Origin: CAZNLL01 sp964573885
GTDB lineage: Bacteria; Desulfobacterota; DSM-4660; Desulfatiglandales; Desulfatiglandaceae
Length of the DNA: 27,577 nt
Direction: 5' to 3'
Assembly: GCA_964573885.1 (NCBI GenBank)
Contig: CAZNLL010000040.1
Span: 1-27,577, forward strand
The notes under the pieces are model-generated. The model did not search any database, was not told the origin of the DNA, and was given only the letters and a program-made list of their open reading frames with translations. This document shows positions 13,233 to 21,532 of the stretch, one piece after another. Made by a program: the position numbers and the translations under genes. The number at the start of each line of letters is the position of its first letter. The first letter of the stretch is position 1.

Positions 13233-14306
13233 ATGGAAATCAAAGTGGCCAAAGGTGATCCAAACCAGTTGAAGTCCAAGCCCGGTGATGAATCCCGACT
13301 CGGGTTTGGTGACCTCTTCACAGACCACATGTTCTTGATGGATTACCACGTGGATAAGGGATGGTTTGATGCCCGTATTGAGCCCTATGGGAATCTCTCT
13401 CTTGACCCCGCTGCCATAGCCATCCACTATGGTCAGGAGATATTTGAAGGGCTCAAATGCTACCGCGGAAAGGACGGGGGGCTAAATCTTTTCCGTGCCA
13501 GGGACAATTACGAGAGGTTCAACCGTTCAGCGGCGAGAGTCTGCATGCCCGAGGTGGATATTGACCTGGCCATGGAAGGGATGAAAAAGCTCATTTTGCT
13601 CGACCAGGACTGGGTCCCCAGGAGCGAAGGGACTTCCCTGTACATCAGGCCCACCATGCTGGCCACCGAGCCCCATCTGGGTGTCCGTCCGGCCAATGAA
13701 TATCTCTTTTATATCATTATCGGCCCGGTGGGGGCTTACTATAAGGAAGGCCTTAATCCAGTAAAGATCTATGTGGAGGATAAGTACATCCGTGCCGCAG
13801 TGGGAGGGACAGGGGAAGCCAAGACAGCGGGCAATTACGCGGCCAGCCTCCTGGCGGCGGAAGAGGCCAAGAAAAGGGGCTTTACCCAAGTATTATGGCT
13901 GGATGCGGCCGAGAGGAAATATGTGGAAGAAGTGGGCACCATGAACATGTTCTTTGTCATTGGTGGTGAAGTGATCACCGCCCCTCTCACGGGCAGTATC
14001 CTGCCCGGCATCACCAGGGCTTCGGTGATTCAAATCCTCAAGGACTGGGGCCTTAAGGTTTCCGAGCGCTCTTTGCCTATTGACCAGGTCATTGAGGCGG
14101 CCAACGACGGCTCATTAAAAGAGGCCTTTGGCACGGGAACGGCGGCGGTCATTTCTCCTGTGGGCCAGGTCAGTTACCGGGGGAAGGATCATACCGTGGC
14201 CGGAGGAAAGATGGGAGAGCTCTCACAGAAACTTTACCAGGAGATCGTTGATATTCAGTACGGGGTCAAACCGGACCCCCACGGGTGGGTGGAACGTATT
14301 GATTGA
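13233..14306 (+). CDS. ilvE: Branched-chain amino acid aminotransferase
   Basis: 357 aa fold-type IV PLP enzyme of the longer BCAT class. It transfers the amino group between glutamate and the keto acids of Leu, Ile and Val, the last step of their synthesis and the first of their breakdown. Landmarks: HYGQEIFEGLKCYRG (substrate pocket and dimer region, ~65-79), YIRPTMLATEP, GGTGEAKTAGNYAASLL with the PLP-binding Lys197, EVGTMNMFFV, and GSILPGITRASVI, which binds the PLP phosphate. AGGAG lies 7 bases before the ATG. Its TGA overlaps the gatB ATG (TGATG), so the two are translationally coupled. Confidence 0.95.
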   Translation: MEIKVAKGDPNQLKSKPGDESRLGFGDLFTDHMFLMDYHVDKGWFDARIEPYGNLSLDPAAIAIHYGQEIFEGLKCYRGKDGGLNLFRARDNYERFNRSAARVCMPEVDIDLAMEGMKKLILLDQDWVPRSEGTSLYIRPTMLATEPHLGVRPANEYLFYIIIGPVGAYYKEGLNPVKIYVEDKYIRAAVGGTGEAKTAGNYAASLLAAEEAKKRGFTQVLWLDAAERKYVEEVGTMNMFFVIGGEVITAPLTGSILPGITRASVIQILKDWGLKVSERSLPIDQVIEAANDGSLKEAFGTGTAAVISPVGQVSYRGKDHTVAGGKMGELSQKLYQEIVDIQYGVKPDPHGWVERID

Positions 14307-15745
14307 TGGAATATGAGCCGGTCATAGGTCTGGAGGTCCATGCACAGCTTCTGACCGAGACCAAGATCTTCTGCGGTTGTTCCACCGCATCCGGAGCAAA
14401 ACCAAACACCTTCACCTGCCCCGTGTGTCTGGGCATGCCGGGTGCCCTGCCTGTGCTCAACAGGAAGGCCGTGGATTTTGCCATCATTATGGCCCTGGCC
14501 GTCCACTGCACCATTGCACCCCTTAGCCGGTTTTCCAGAAAGCATTATTTCTACCCTGATCTTCCCAAGGGGTATCAAATAACCCAGTATGATCTGCCCC
14601 TGGCCCGATCCGGATATATCGTCATCGAGCTCAGGGACAGGGTCAAGAGGATCGGAATCACGAGGTTGCACCTGGAGGAAGATGCGGGCAAGTCTTTCCA
14701 TGAGGAACATCAAACCCTAATCGATTTCAATCGTTGCGGTGTCCCTCTCATTGAGATCGTGAGTGAACCGGAGATGTCCTCCCCGGATGAAGCGGTGGCT
14801 TACCTGAGAAAACTGAGGACCATCCTCCGATACCTCGAGATCTGCGACGGGAACATGGAGGAGGGAAGCCTGCGCTGTGATGCCAACCTGAGCCTAAAGC
14901 CGAAGGTTGACGCTAACCTGAAGGGACAGGAGGCTTTCGGCCCCCGGACGGAAATAAAGAACATGAACTCCTTCAGGGGGCTTCACCGGGCCCTGAGCTA
15001 CGAGATTGAAAGGCAGAGGCGCGTGCTCGAGGGAAAGGGGCGGGTGGTTCGGGAGACGAGGTTGTGGGATGAGGGAGAAGGCAGGACGCGCCCAATGAGG
15101 AGTAAAGAGGCCTCCAAGGACTACCGCTATTTGCCGGAACCCGATCTCACGCCACTGCGCATTGACCAAGAATGGGTGGATCGAATCCGAGGAGGCCTCC
15201 CTGAATTGCCGGACGAGAAAAGGGCCCGCTTTATCGGGGAAAAGGACCTTACCCCGGAGGAGGCGGGGATCATTACGTCAGACAGGCATCTGGCCGATTT
15301 TCTGGAGGCCTGTGAAAAGGGGTTTGACAATGCAAAGGTGATCGCCAAATGGATGATCAATGAGCTCCTCGGACAAGTGAAGGGTAAGGAGGGCCGGGTA
15401 TGCACTTTACCCGTGACCCCGGAGGAGCTGGCCCGGATCCTTGGGTTGGTCAATGAGGGGACCCTGAGCCGGAGGATGGCCAAGGAGATATTTAAGGAGC
15501 TCTATGAGGGACGGGGCAGTGTGGAAGAGCTCGTTCGCGCCCGGGGGACTCAGTTGGTGGATGAGGGTGAGATCAGGGCGGTGGTCAAGAGGATCCTTGA
15601 GGAGAGCCCCGATCTGGTGGACGGTTACCGGGCCGGAAAGGGTAAGCTTTTGGGCTTTTTCGTGGGCCAGGTGATGAAAATGACCCAAGGAAAGGCCAAC
15701 CCGAGCCTGGTCAACGAGATCCTGAAACAGGAACTTTCCAGGTGA
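14306..15745 (+). CDS. gatB: Aspartyl/glutamyl-tRNA(Asn/Gln) amidotransferase subunit B
   Basis: 479 aa, the usual GatB length. GatB is the tRNA-binding, kinase-type subunit of GatCAB, which converts Glu-tRNA-Gln (and Asp-tRNA-Asn) to the amide forms. It carries YEPVIGLEVHAQLLT at the N-terminus, the CGCS...CPVCLGMPGALP metal segment, the conserved FSRKHYFYPDLPKGYQITQ signature, LEEDAGKS, and the C-terminal helical YqeY/tail domain ending NPSLVNEILKQEL. The ATG shares one base with the ilvE stop; a TTG one codon earlier is an alternative. gatA and gatC are not in the window, so the complex must be completed elsewhere. Confidence 0.97.
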   Translation: MEYEPVIGLEVHAQLLTETKIFCGCSTASGAKPNTFTCPVCLGMPGALPVLNRKAVDFAIIMALAVHCTIAPLSRFSRKHYFYPDLPKGYQITQYDLPLARSGYIVIELRDRVKRIGITRLHLEEDAGKSFHEEHQTLIDFNRCGVPLIEIVSEPEMSSPDEAVAYLRKLRTILRYLEICDGNMEEGSLRCDANLSLKPKVDANLKGQEAFGPRTEIKNMNSFRGLHRALSYEIERQRRVLEGKGRVVRETRLWDEGEGRTRPMRSKEASKDYRYLPEPDLTPLRIDQEWVDRIRGGLPELPDEKRARFIGEKDLTPEEAGIITSDRHLADFLEACEKGFDNAKVIAKWMINELLGQVKGKEGRVCTLPVTPEELARILGLVNEGTLSRRMAKEIFKELYEGRGSVEELVRARGTQLVDEGEIRAVVKRILEESPDLVDGYRAGKGKLLGFFVGQVMKMTQGKANPSLVNEILKQELSR

Positions 15746-15775
15746 TGAGCCAATTTATTCACAGGAGGTAAGGGG

Positions 15776-16816
15776 ATGATTCCCACGATAGAATGGGTGG
15801 AGGACCATGTCCGCATGATTGATCAGCGAAAACTGCCCCGCAAGAAGGAGTGGTACACCTGCAGGGGGCATAAGGATGTCATCAAAGCCATTCAGAACAT
15901 GGTCATACGGGGGGCTCCGGCCATCGGGGTGGCAGCGGCCATGGGCCTGGCCTTGGGCGCCCGGTCGATTAAGGCAAGGTCTCGATCCGCCTTTTTACAG
16001 GGGTACCGGCAGATGGCCGAAGAGATGCTTCGGGCCCGTCCTACGGCCGTAAACCTCAGGTGGGCGGTCGAGCGGATGGGCCGGCTGGTGGAGGAAATGG
16101 GAGATCGGCCCGTGGAGGAAATTCAAAGCGCGCTGAGACTGGAATCTGACAAGATCCTGGCCGAAGACATCGAGATCAACCGGCGCATGGGCCGCCATGG
16201 TCAAACCCTGGTGCCGGACGGTTCCACGGTCTTGACCCATTGCAACGCCGGGTCCCTGGCTACAGGGGGCTACGGTACGGCGTTGGGGGTGATCAGGGCG
16301 GCCCACGAAAAGGGCAAGCAGATCAAAGTCATTGCCGATGAGACCAGACCATGGCTACAGGGCTTGAGACTCACCGCCTTTGAAATGATGGAGGAGGGGA
16401 TCCCTGTCTCTGTTATCGCTGACAACGCGGCGGGCTTCCTCATGCGGCGGAAAAAGGTCGACCTGGTCGTCACAGGGGCGGATAGAATCGCTGCGAACGG
16501 AGATGTGGCCAATAAAATCGGGACCTACCAGGTGGCTGTACTGGCCAAGGCAAACGGGATCCCCTTTTATGTGGCGGCACCCCTTTCCACCATTGATCTC
16601 ACCCTCAAAAACGGTGACCTGATTCCCGTGGAAGAACGAGGGCCTGAGGAGATTTGGCGGGTGGGAAACCAGAAATTGGGCCCTCCCCAGGTGGGGGCGT
16701 TGAACCCTGCCTTTGATATTACCCCGGCCCGGTACATAGGGGCGATTATTACGGAGAAGGGAATTATTAGGCCCCCCTACAGGAAAGCGATTAGGAAGGT
16801 GTTAGAAATTCGTTAG
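15776..16816 (+). CDS. mtnA: Methylthioribose-1-phosphate isomerase
   Basis: 346 aa, full length. It isomerises 5-methylthioribose-1-phosphate to methylthioribulose-1-phosphate in the methionine salvage pathway. Motifs: IRGAPAIGVAAA, THCNAGSLATGGYGTALG with catalytic Cys156, DETRPWLQGLRLTA, and GADRIAANGDVANKIGTY with catalytic Asp236. It is related to eIF2B subunits, but the Cys/Asp pair and length fit MtnA. The ATG follows an excellent AGGAGGTAAGGGG. It closes an ilvE-gatB-mtnA run (30 bases after gatB). The next gene, speD, makes the decarboxylated AdoMet whose use releases the methylthioadenosine that feeds this route. Confidence 0.95.
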   Translation: MIPTIEWVEDHVRMIDQRKLPRKKEWYTCRGHKDVIKAIQNMVIRGAPAIGVAAAMGLALGARSIKARSRSAFLQGYRQMAEEMLRARPTAVNLRWAVERMGRLVEEMGDRPVEEIQSALRLESDKILAEDIEINRRMGRHGQTLVPDGSTVLTHCNAGSLATGGYGTALGVIRAAHEKGKQIKVIADETRPWLQGLRLTAFEMMEEGIPVSVIADNAAGFLMRRKKVDLVVTGADRIAANGDVANKIGTYQVAVLAKANGIPFYVAAPLSTIDLTLKNGDLIPVEERGPEEIWRVGNQKLGPPQVGALNPAFDITPARYIGAIITEKGIIRPPYRKAIRKVLEIR

Positions 16817-16834
16817 AGAAGCCGGTTTTATGGG

Positions 16835-16863
16835 TTGACCTATGATGGACATTCACCTATACT
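16835..16863 (+). promoter_or_regulatory. Predicted sigma-70 promoter for speD
   Basis: TTGACC at 16835-16840, 17-base spacer, TATACT at 16858-16863; each box matches five of six consensus bases. It starts 18 bases after the mtnA stop. The leader would be about 110 bases and holds a small hairpin CCGC-TGAA-GCGG (16914-16925). Confidence 0.6.
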
Positions 16864-16980
16864 CACACTTTTCCGGGCTTAGGCCTTGGAAATTCCCCGG
16901 GTTTCCGGGCAGACCGCTGAAGCGGCTCATTGAAGGGGGTTGGGAACTTCAGGATAGATGGAGAAAGAGAGATTAGGACA

Positions 16981-17370
16981 TTGACCTCGCTTTTGAACCT
17001 TGTTCTCATTGACCTCTACCAGTGTGATCACGAGAGGCTTCTGGATGCCGGTTTGATTAGAGAAGGCATGCTGAAGGCGGCTGAGGTGATGGGGGCTGAA
17101 GTGGTTGGTGAATCATTTCATACCTTCAGCCCTTGGGGTGTGAGCGGCACGGTGACCATTGCAGAATCCCACCTCGCGGTGCACACGTGGCCCGAATATG
17201 ATTTCGTGGCCGTGACCTTTGAGACCTGTGGAGACTGTATGGATCATAAGAGGGCTTATGAGTATCTGGTCCGTTTTTTCCGTGCCAAGGACCCGAAAGT
17301 CACTTATCAGAAGAGAGGCTTTATGGATTTTGCGGGTGCCCATGTGGACTACAAGCAAGTCGTTGGCTGA
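16981..17370 (+). CDS. speD: S-adenosylmethionine decarboxylase proenzyme
   Basis: Pyruvoyl enzyme that makes decarboxylated AdoMet, the aminopropyl donor for spermidine. The frame has no ATG start. I place the start at TTG 16981 (129 aa, after GAGAGATTAGGA) because numbering then matches the small bacterial SpeD class (Thermotoga type) as I recall it: self-cleavage at Glu62-Ser63 in IAESHLAVHTWPE, His68, and Cys83 in FETCGD. A TTG at 16930 would add 17 residues without a ribosome binding site. The N-terminus reads SLLNLVLIDLYQCD where most relatives have LG.H before the LYGC-like motif, a mild oddity. Spermidine synthase is not in the window. Convergent with tilS. Confidence 0.9.
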   Translation: MTSLLNLVLIDLYQCDHERLLDAGLIREGMLKAAEVMGAEVVGESFHTFSPWGVSGTVTIAESHLAVHTWPEYDFVAVTFETCGDCMDHKRAYEYLVRFFRAKDPKVTYQKRGFMDFAGAHVDYKQVVG

Positions 17371-17471
17371 GGCCCTTTCCCCTTGGACCGCGTTAATCCG
17401 GTTGACAAGCCTTCATCGTTTTCACACCCCATTGCCCTGGTAGAAATCGCCTGGCGGGCCAAAGGGGAGGT

Positions 17472-18920
17472 TTATCCTTGGCTCCTCTCCCCGCAGCCCT
17501 TTCCTTTTTTCAGATCCCCTCCCTGATTTTTAAACAAGGACGCCTTCAAGACTTTTTGGGTGTCTGGTGTAATCTTGAATCGCTCGTCGATTCTGAAGCC
17601 GCCCACCCAGAGAAGTGTCCCCCGGCAGGTCAAAATGGGAACAGTCCTCCTCACCTCTGAAGGGACCTTGAGGTCCTGGAAGAAATCCTTCACCTTTTTA
17701 TGCCCCCCCACGCCGAGAGGGACAAACCGGTCTCCGGCACGGAAACTCCTGATTTCCAGGGGGTAAGTTATGCGGCCTGCATCTAAAAACGCCGTGTGCG
17801 GGGGTGCCTCAAGGTTCGGGAGAGCGCTTCTATCCAGCTCTTCCAACGAAAGGGTGTAACCCGGGGTCTGCAGCCTGAACCTGCCGGGTCCTTGCAGGGT
17901 ATAGGAGAAGGCTTTGGGATTTTCATTCCCCGCCGTTTTAAAGACCAAGCGGTCGTAAACCCTTTTGACGGTCAGGGCCTTGGGGAGGACAACCCGCGAC
18001 TGGGGTTTAGACCCGGTGGCCATTTTCAGGACGGCCTCTATATGACGACGGTTGAAATGACGCAGGTCTCCAGCGGTCCTTTTAAAAAGGGCGCGAACCG
18101 CCCTGGCCTTCAGGGCGTCGGCGAGCCGGAGAAAGGGGGGCAGGGGCACCTGGACCCCCCCATGATCCCCGGTGGCAGCGGTTTTTTCCACCCAGGCCTG
18201 GGCCTCCTGGCCCAGCCACGCCTCATCCTGTCTGAAAATATCAGCGGTCCGGGCTAGAATCTCCGCAATCCGGGGCTGGTATTGCTGAAGCCGAGGCATC
18301 AGCTCCAAGCGGATTTTATTCCTCAAATGGCCGGTCTCGAGGTTGGAGGAATCCGTCATGGCGGGGTATCCCCTGGCCGCCATATAGGCCTCCACCTCGT
18401 GGCGGGAGGTTTGAATGAGGGGCCTGATGATTGTGTCGTCCCTGCAAGGAGGAATTCCCGTGAGCCCCGAAGGACCGCTGCCCCGCAAGAGCCTCATGAG
18501 GACGGTTTCGGCCTGATCATTGAGGTTATGACCGACGGCGATCTTTTGGGCGTGGTGCCTGTCTCTGGTACGGTCCAGGAAGTGATACCTGGCAGCCCTT
18601 GCCTTTTCTTCCACAGAGGGCCCTTGGGCCTTCAAAGGAGGATGGACCTTTTGGACCTCAAAAGGAAGGCCCAGACTTTGGGCCAGGGAGACGACAAAAT
18701 CCGTCTCGGCCTCATCCTCTCCAGGTCTCAGGCCGTGGTCGAAATGGGCCACGATTAAGTCGATCTCCAGGTCTCCTTTGAGTTCAAAGAGGATGTGGAG
18801 GAGACAAACGGAGTCAGGGCCTCCGGATACGGCCACAACCACCCTGTCTCCCTTGCTGACCATGTGGTGACGGGTCAGGGTGGCGTTTACCTTCCTTATG
18901 GTCTGCGTTGCCTTGTCCAT
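17472..18920 (-). CDS. tilS: tRNA(Ile)-lysidine synthase
   Basis: 482 aa. It attaches lysine to C34 of the CAU-anticodon tRNA-Ile, so the tRNA reads AUA and is charged with Ile. The N-terminal PP-loop ATPase motif is AVSGGPDS (~30-37), followed by LIVAHFDHGLRPGEDEAETDF, GHNLNDQAETVLMRLLRGSG and IRPLIQTSRHEVEAYM, all typical of TilS. A middle TilS substrate-binding region and the C-terminal domain (IRSFRAGDRFVPLGVGGHKKVKDFF) are also present, so it is the long form. The start at 18920 has GGAG very close before it; Met20 (18863) is a less likely alternative because it trims the helix before the PP-loop. Confidence 0.95.
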   Translation of the reverse strand: MDKATQTIRKVNATLTRHHMVSKGDRVVVAVSGGPDSVCLLHILFELKGDLEIDLIVAHFDHGLRPGEDEAETDFVVSLAQSLGLPFEVQKVHPPLKAQGPSVEEKARAARYHFLDRTRDRHHAQKIAVGHNLNDQAETVLMRLLRGSGPSGLTGIPPCRDDTIIRPLIQTSRHEVEAYMAARGYPAMTDSSNLETGHLRNKIRLELMPRLQQYQPRIAEILARTADIFRQDEAWLGQEAQAWVEKTAATGDHGGVQVPLPPFLRLADALKARAVRALFKRTAGDLRHFNRRHIEAVLKMATGSKPQSRVVLPKALTVKRVYDRLVFKTAGNENPKAFSYTLQGPGRFRLQTPGYTLSLEELDRSALPNLEAPPHTAFLDAGRITYPLEIRSFRAGDRFVPLGVGGHKKVKDFFQDLKVPSEVRRTVPILTCRGTLLWVGGFRIDERFKITPDTQKVLKASLFKNQGGDLKKGKGCGERSQG

Positions 18921-19136
18921 GCTCCAGATGAGAGATCTCCGGGATCGACCTCAGCCTTCAAGGCTTTCCTCCAAGCCGGGTTCCGGGAGGATTTCCACGG
19001 GCCTCGCCGCCCTTGAGGACGCCTTTACGGGGGCAAAATAGCATGGCTTGCGGGCAAACTCAATGCCGCCTGAAATGATTTGCCCTTCGGCATTCCGGGG
19101 CTTTTTATCTGATGCCGCCCGGGTTGACGGGGCGAG

Positions 19137-19175
19137 GGACAAAGGGGCCCCTGCACCGAATGCCCCCCTTTGTCC
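19137..19175. promoter_or_regulatory. 11-bp perfect dyad upstream of the acyl-CoA synthetase promoter
   Basis: GGACAAAGGGG (19137-19147) and CCCCTTTGTCC (19165-19175) are exact inverted copies separated by 17 bases. The dyad ends 20 bases before the -35 box of the downstream promoter. No T-run follows in either direction, so a regulator site or DNA/RNA hairpin is more likely than a terminator. The rest of 18921-19286 shows no convincing gene. Confidence 0.4.
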
Positions 19176-19195
19176 TTGGGAGTTGAGGATTTCTG

Positions 19196-19223
19196 TTGAC
19201 GAATGCGCCCTATGGGATATAAA
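19196..19223 (+). promoter_or_regulatory. Predicted sigma-70 promoter for the acyl-CoA synthetase genes
   Basis: TTGACG at 19196-19201, 16-base spacer, TATAAA at 19218-19223; five of six matches in each. The transcript would begin near 19230, about 57 bases before the first gene. Confidence 0.6.
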
Positions 19224-19286
19224 CATCGACAGATTCGGTCCTTTCCCGGAGCCTGGGGGATCGGACGAGGGGGTGGATGAGCTTTG

Positions 19287-20714
19287 ATGGGTGATGGGCG
19301 TTTTCAAGACAATCTGCAGGGCCTTTTTGATCCCCGTGCCGTGGCGGTGGTAGGGGCGTCCGGCAATCCGGGCAAGCTCGGATACCATGTCTTGAACAGC
19401 CTGATTCAGGGGGGATTTCAAGGTCCCATTATCCCGGTGAATCCCGGGTCGGGGGAGATCCTGGGGCTCCCCACATTTCCTTCGGTAACCGCATATGGAG
19501 GTGAAATCGATCTTGCGGTCATTGTTCTCCCCGCCGGGCAGGTGGCCCCTGTCCTGGAGGGATGCATTCAAAAAGGGGTCAAAGGTATGGTCCTCATTAC
19601 GGCCGGGTTCAAGGAGATTGATGATCCAGAAGGGGGGGCGCTGCAATCGCGGCTGGCCGAACTGGTGCGGGCTGCAGGCGTTCCCGTCATCGGCCCCAAC
19701 ACCTTTGGCATGGTGAACCTCCATAAGAACCTCAATGCCTCTTTTACCCCTGAGTTCTCACGGGCGGAAAAGGGGTCCATTGCTGTGGTCAGCCAGAGTG
19801 GTGGCTTTTCCCATCTGCTGGCCTTTATGGCTATGGGGCAGGGGGTGCGCCTCGCTAAAGTTGTGGGCCTGGGAAATCGGCTCAATGTGGACTTTGCCGA
19901 GATGGTGCCCTATTTGATTGAAGACGCAGATACTCAGGTGATCGTCCTCTATATTGAAGGCCTTGACCATCCCCGGGCCCTGATGGACGCGGTGGAGGCG
20001 GGCCGGGGGAAAAAGCCCATTGTGGTTTTGAAGACGGGGGCCTCAACGTCCGGGGACCGGGCCTCTCTATCCCATACAGGCTCCATTGCAGGAAAACAAG
20101 AGATTTACGAGGGGGCCCTCAGACAGGCCGGAGCCATATGTGTCAGGGATTCGGAAGACATGTTGGATGTGGCCCAGGCCCTTTCCGTCTGCCCCCTGCC
20201 CCAAGGGCCCGGGGTGGCGATCCTGACGGCCCAGGCGGGACCGGGCATGGCGGCCTGTGATGTATGCGAGGCTGAAGGCTTACATGTGGTCCCTTTCAGG
20301 GCGGAGAGCCAGGCGTCTATAGACGCCCTTTTACCGCCTTTGGCCATACGAACAAACCCCGTGGATATGGGCCCCGCCTGGTACAGTTCTTTCGCCATCC
20401 GGGGTATTGTAGAGACCGTTATGGACGCTGAGGAGGTGGACGGGATCATTCTTCTCATGATGTTCGCTTCTGCCAACAGAACGGCTGTTTCAGACCTCTC
20501 TGATGTGCTTTATGAACGACGTCAGAAAAAGCCTGTGGTTACCTGCCTCGTTTCTCCGCCCGGCATCTGGGATGGGGTGGTGGAAAAACTGGGGGAGGCC
20601 CGGGCTATTGTTAATCTGCCCACCCCTGAGAGGGCGGCGAAGGTGATGGCCTGTCTTTGGCGGTACAAGAAGATGTTAAAAATGAAACCGGGAGGTAAAA
20701 GTGGACGTTATTGA
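19287..20714 (+). CDS. ADP-forming acetate/acyl-CoA ligase, alpha subunit
   Basis: 475 aa from ATG 19287 (a TTG one codon earlier is possible). With the beta subunit it interconverts acyl-CoA + ADP + Pi and acid + CoA + ATP, a substrate-level ATP source in fermentative and syntrophic organisms. Residues ~8-110 are the CoA-binding Rossmann domain (FDPRAVAVVGASGNPGKLG, PVNPGSGEILGLP). The succinyl-CoA-synthetase-like domains follow (SQSGGFSHLLAFMAM, GLGNRLNVDFAEMVPYL). The phosphoryl-carrying histidine is His263 in SLSHTGSIAGKQ. Length fits the separate-alpha form. Its last 14 bases overlap the beta gene. It has its own promoter and ends at a shared terminator. Confidence 0.93.
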   Translation: MGDGRFQDNLQGLFDPRAVAVVGASGNPGKLGYHVLNSLIQGGFQGPIIPVNPGSGEILGLPTFPSVTAYGGEIDLAVIVLPAGQVAPVLEGCIQKGVKGMVLITAGFKEIDDPEGGALQSRLAELVRAAGVPVIGPNTFGMVNLHKNLNASFTPEFSRAEKGSIAVVSQSGGFSHLLAFMAMGQGVRLAKVVGLGNRLNVDFAEMVPYLIEDADTQVIVLYIEGLDHPRALMDAVEAGRGKKPIVVLKTGASTSGDRASLSHTGSIAGKQEIYEGALRQAGAICVRDSEDMLDVAQALSVCPLPQGPGVAILTAQAGPGMAACDVCEAEGLHVVPFRAESQASIDALLPPLAIRTNPVDMGPAWYSSFAIRGIVETVMDAEEVDGIILLMMFASANRTAVSDLSDVLYERRQKKPVVTCLVSPPGIWDGVVEKLGEARAIVNLPTPERAAKVMACLWRYKKMLKMKPGGKSGRY

Positions 20715-21372
20715 AAAGGCTTTAAAAGAGGGACGCAGTACACTTTCGGAGCATGAATCAAAGGCGCTTTTAAGGGCCTATGATATTCCGGTTACCCGGG
20801 AGAAGGAAGCGGGTGACGAACAGGGCTTCAGGGAAGCCATTCAGGAGATGGGCTTCCCCCTGGTCATCAAGGCCTGCGGCCCGGCGCTGAGCCATAAAAC
20901 GGAAAGCGGCCTGGTCTATGTAGATGTGAGGAATGAGGAAGAGGCCTTGGCCGCCTTTCATGAGATTATGAGCAAGGTCAAGGCGGAAGAGGGCGCGACC
21001 CTGGTCCAGGAAATGGTGAAAGGGCAGAGAGAGCTGGTGGTGGGCCTGACCCGGGACCCGCAGTTCGGGCCCTGTGTGATGTTCGGCCTGGGGGGGATTT
21101 TTACGGAAATCCTAAAAGATATTTCCTTTCGCGTCGCCCCCATAGAAAAAAGAGATGCCCTGGAAATGATGCAAGAGATCAAAGGCCGAAAGATCCTGGA
21201 GGCCGTCCGTGGTATGCCTGAAGCGGATCTTGATGCCCTTTCCCAGATCCTGATCACGGTGGGCAGGATCGGCCTTGAACAGGAAAAGGTCAAGGAAATC
21301 GATATCAATCCTGTCATCCTGAAAGGAGGGGCACCGGTGGCCGTGGATGCCTTGGTGGTACTCACCCCTTGA
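20701..21372 (+). CDS. ADP-forming acetate/acyl-CoA ligase, beta subunit (ATP-grasp)
   Basis: 223 aa, the typical size of the stand-alone beta subunit. It starts with GTG, preceded by GGGAGGTAAAA inside the end of the alpha gene, so the two are translationally coupled. The ATP-grasp_5 fold is recognised from LSEHESKALLRAYDIPVTRE at the N-terminus, GFPLVIKACGPALSHKTESG (lysine and histidine near the nucleotide), LVQEMVKGQRELVVGLTRDP, and the C-terminal KEIDINPVIL, where Glu/Asp/Asn hold Mg-ATP. It receives the phosphoryl group from the alpha-subunit histidine to make ATP. The acyl specificity (acetyl, branched-chain or aryl) cannot be told from sequence alone. Confidence 0.94.
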   Translation: MDVIEKALKEGRSTLSEHESKALLRAYDIPVTREKEAGDEQGFREAIQEMGFPLVIKACGPALSHKTESGLVYVDVRNEEEALAAFHEIMSKVKAEEGATLVQEMVKGQRELVVGLTRDPQFGPCVMFGLGGIFTEILKDISFRVAPIEKRDALEMMQEIKGRKILEAVRGMPEADLDALSQILITVGRIGLEQEKVKEIDINPVILKGGAPVAVDALVVLTP

Positions 21373-21403
21373 GCCTTTGCCCATTTCACCCCTTTTTGAT
21401 TTC

Positions 21404-21455
21404 CGCCTCTCAAGCGAAGTGTTGGCCATGAAACCGGCTTGAGGGGCGTTTTTTT
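21404..21455 (+). terminator. Intrinsic terminator after the acyl-CoA ligase genes
   Basis: CGCCTCTCAAGC (21404-21415) pairs with GCTTGAGGGGCG (21437-21448) through 12 pairs, one of them G-U, followed at once by seven T (21449-21455). Confidence 0.85.
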
Positions 21456-21459
21456 GCCC

Positions 21460-21487
21460 TTGACGCGGCCCAAGGGATTATTATTTT
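21460..21487 (+). promoter_or_regulatory. Candidate promoter for htpX
   Basis: TTGACG at 21460-21465 comes directly after the terminator; TATTTT at 21482-21487 gives a 16-base spacer. A TATAAA at 21490-21495 lies nearby without a well-spaced -35. No heat-shock (sigma-32) consensus was evident. Confidence 0.35.
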
Positions 21488-21532
21488 TTTATAAATGTTT
21501 GTGCAGCTGGTACGACAGGGAGAGGCAAGAAA

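Noticed and set aside
17371..17471. A possible bidirectional terminator between speD and tilS (CCCCTTGG against CCAAAGGGG)
   Set aside because: The arms are far apart, imperfect and lack a T-run, so no terminator is called.
18951..19226. A minus-strand frame of about 91 codons (to an ATG at 19226) ending 30 bases upstream of tilS
   Set aside because: Codon use is not absurd, but there is no ribosome binding site, no recognised motif, the frame runs on into the antisense of the acyl-CoA ligase gene, and it crosses the dyad and the promoter. Left as unproven.
19048..19287. A plus-strand 79-codon frame whose stop overlaps the acyl-CoA ligase start
   Set aside because: The predicted promoter (19196-19223) lies inside it and its composition is unlike the neighbours; the overlap with the downstream ATG looks accidental.
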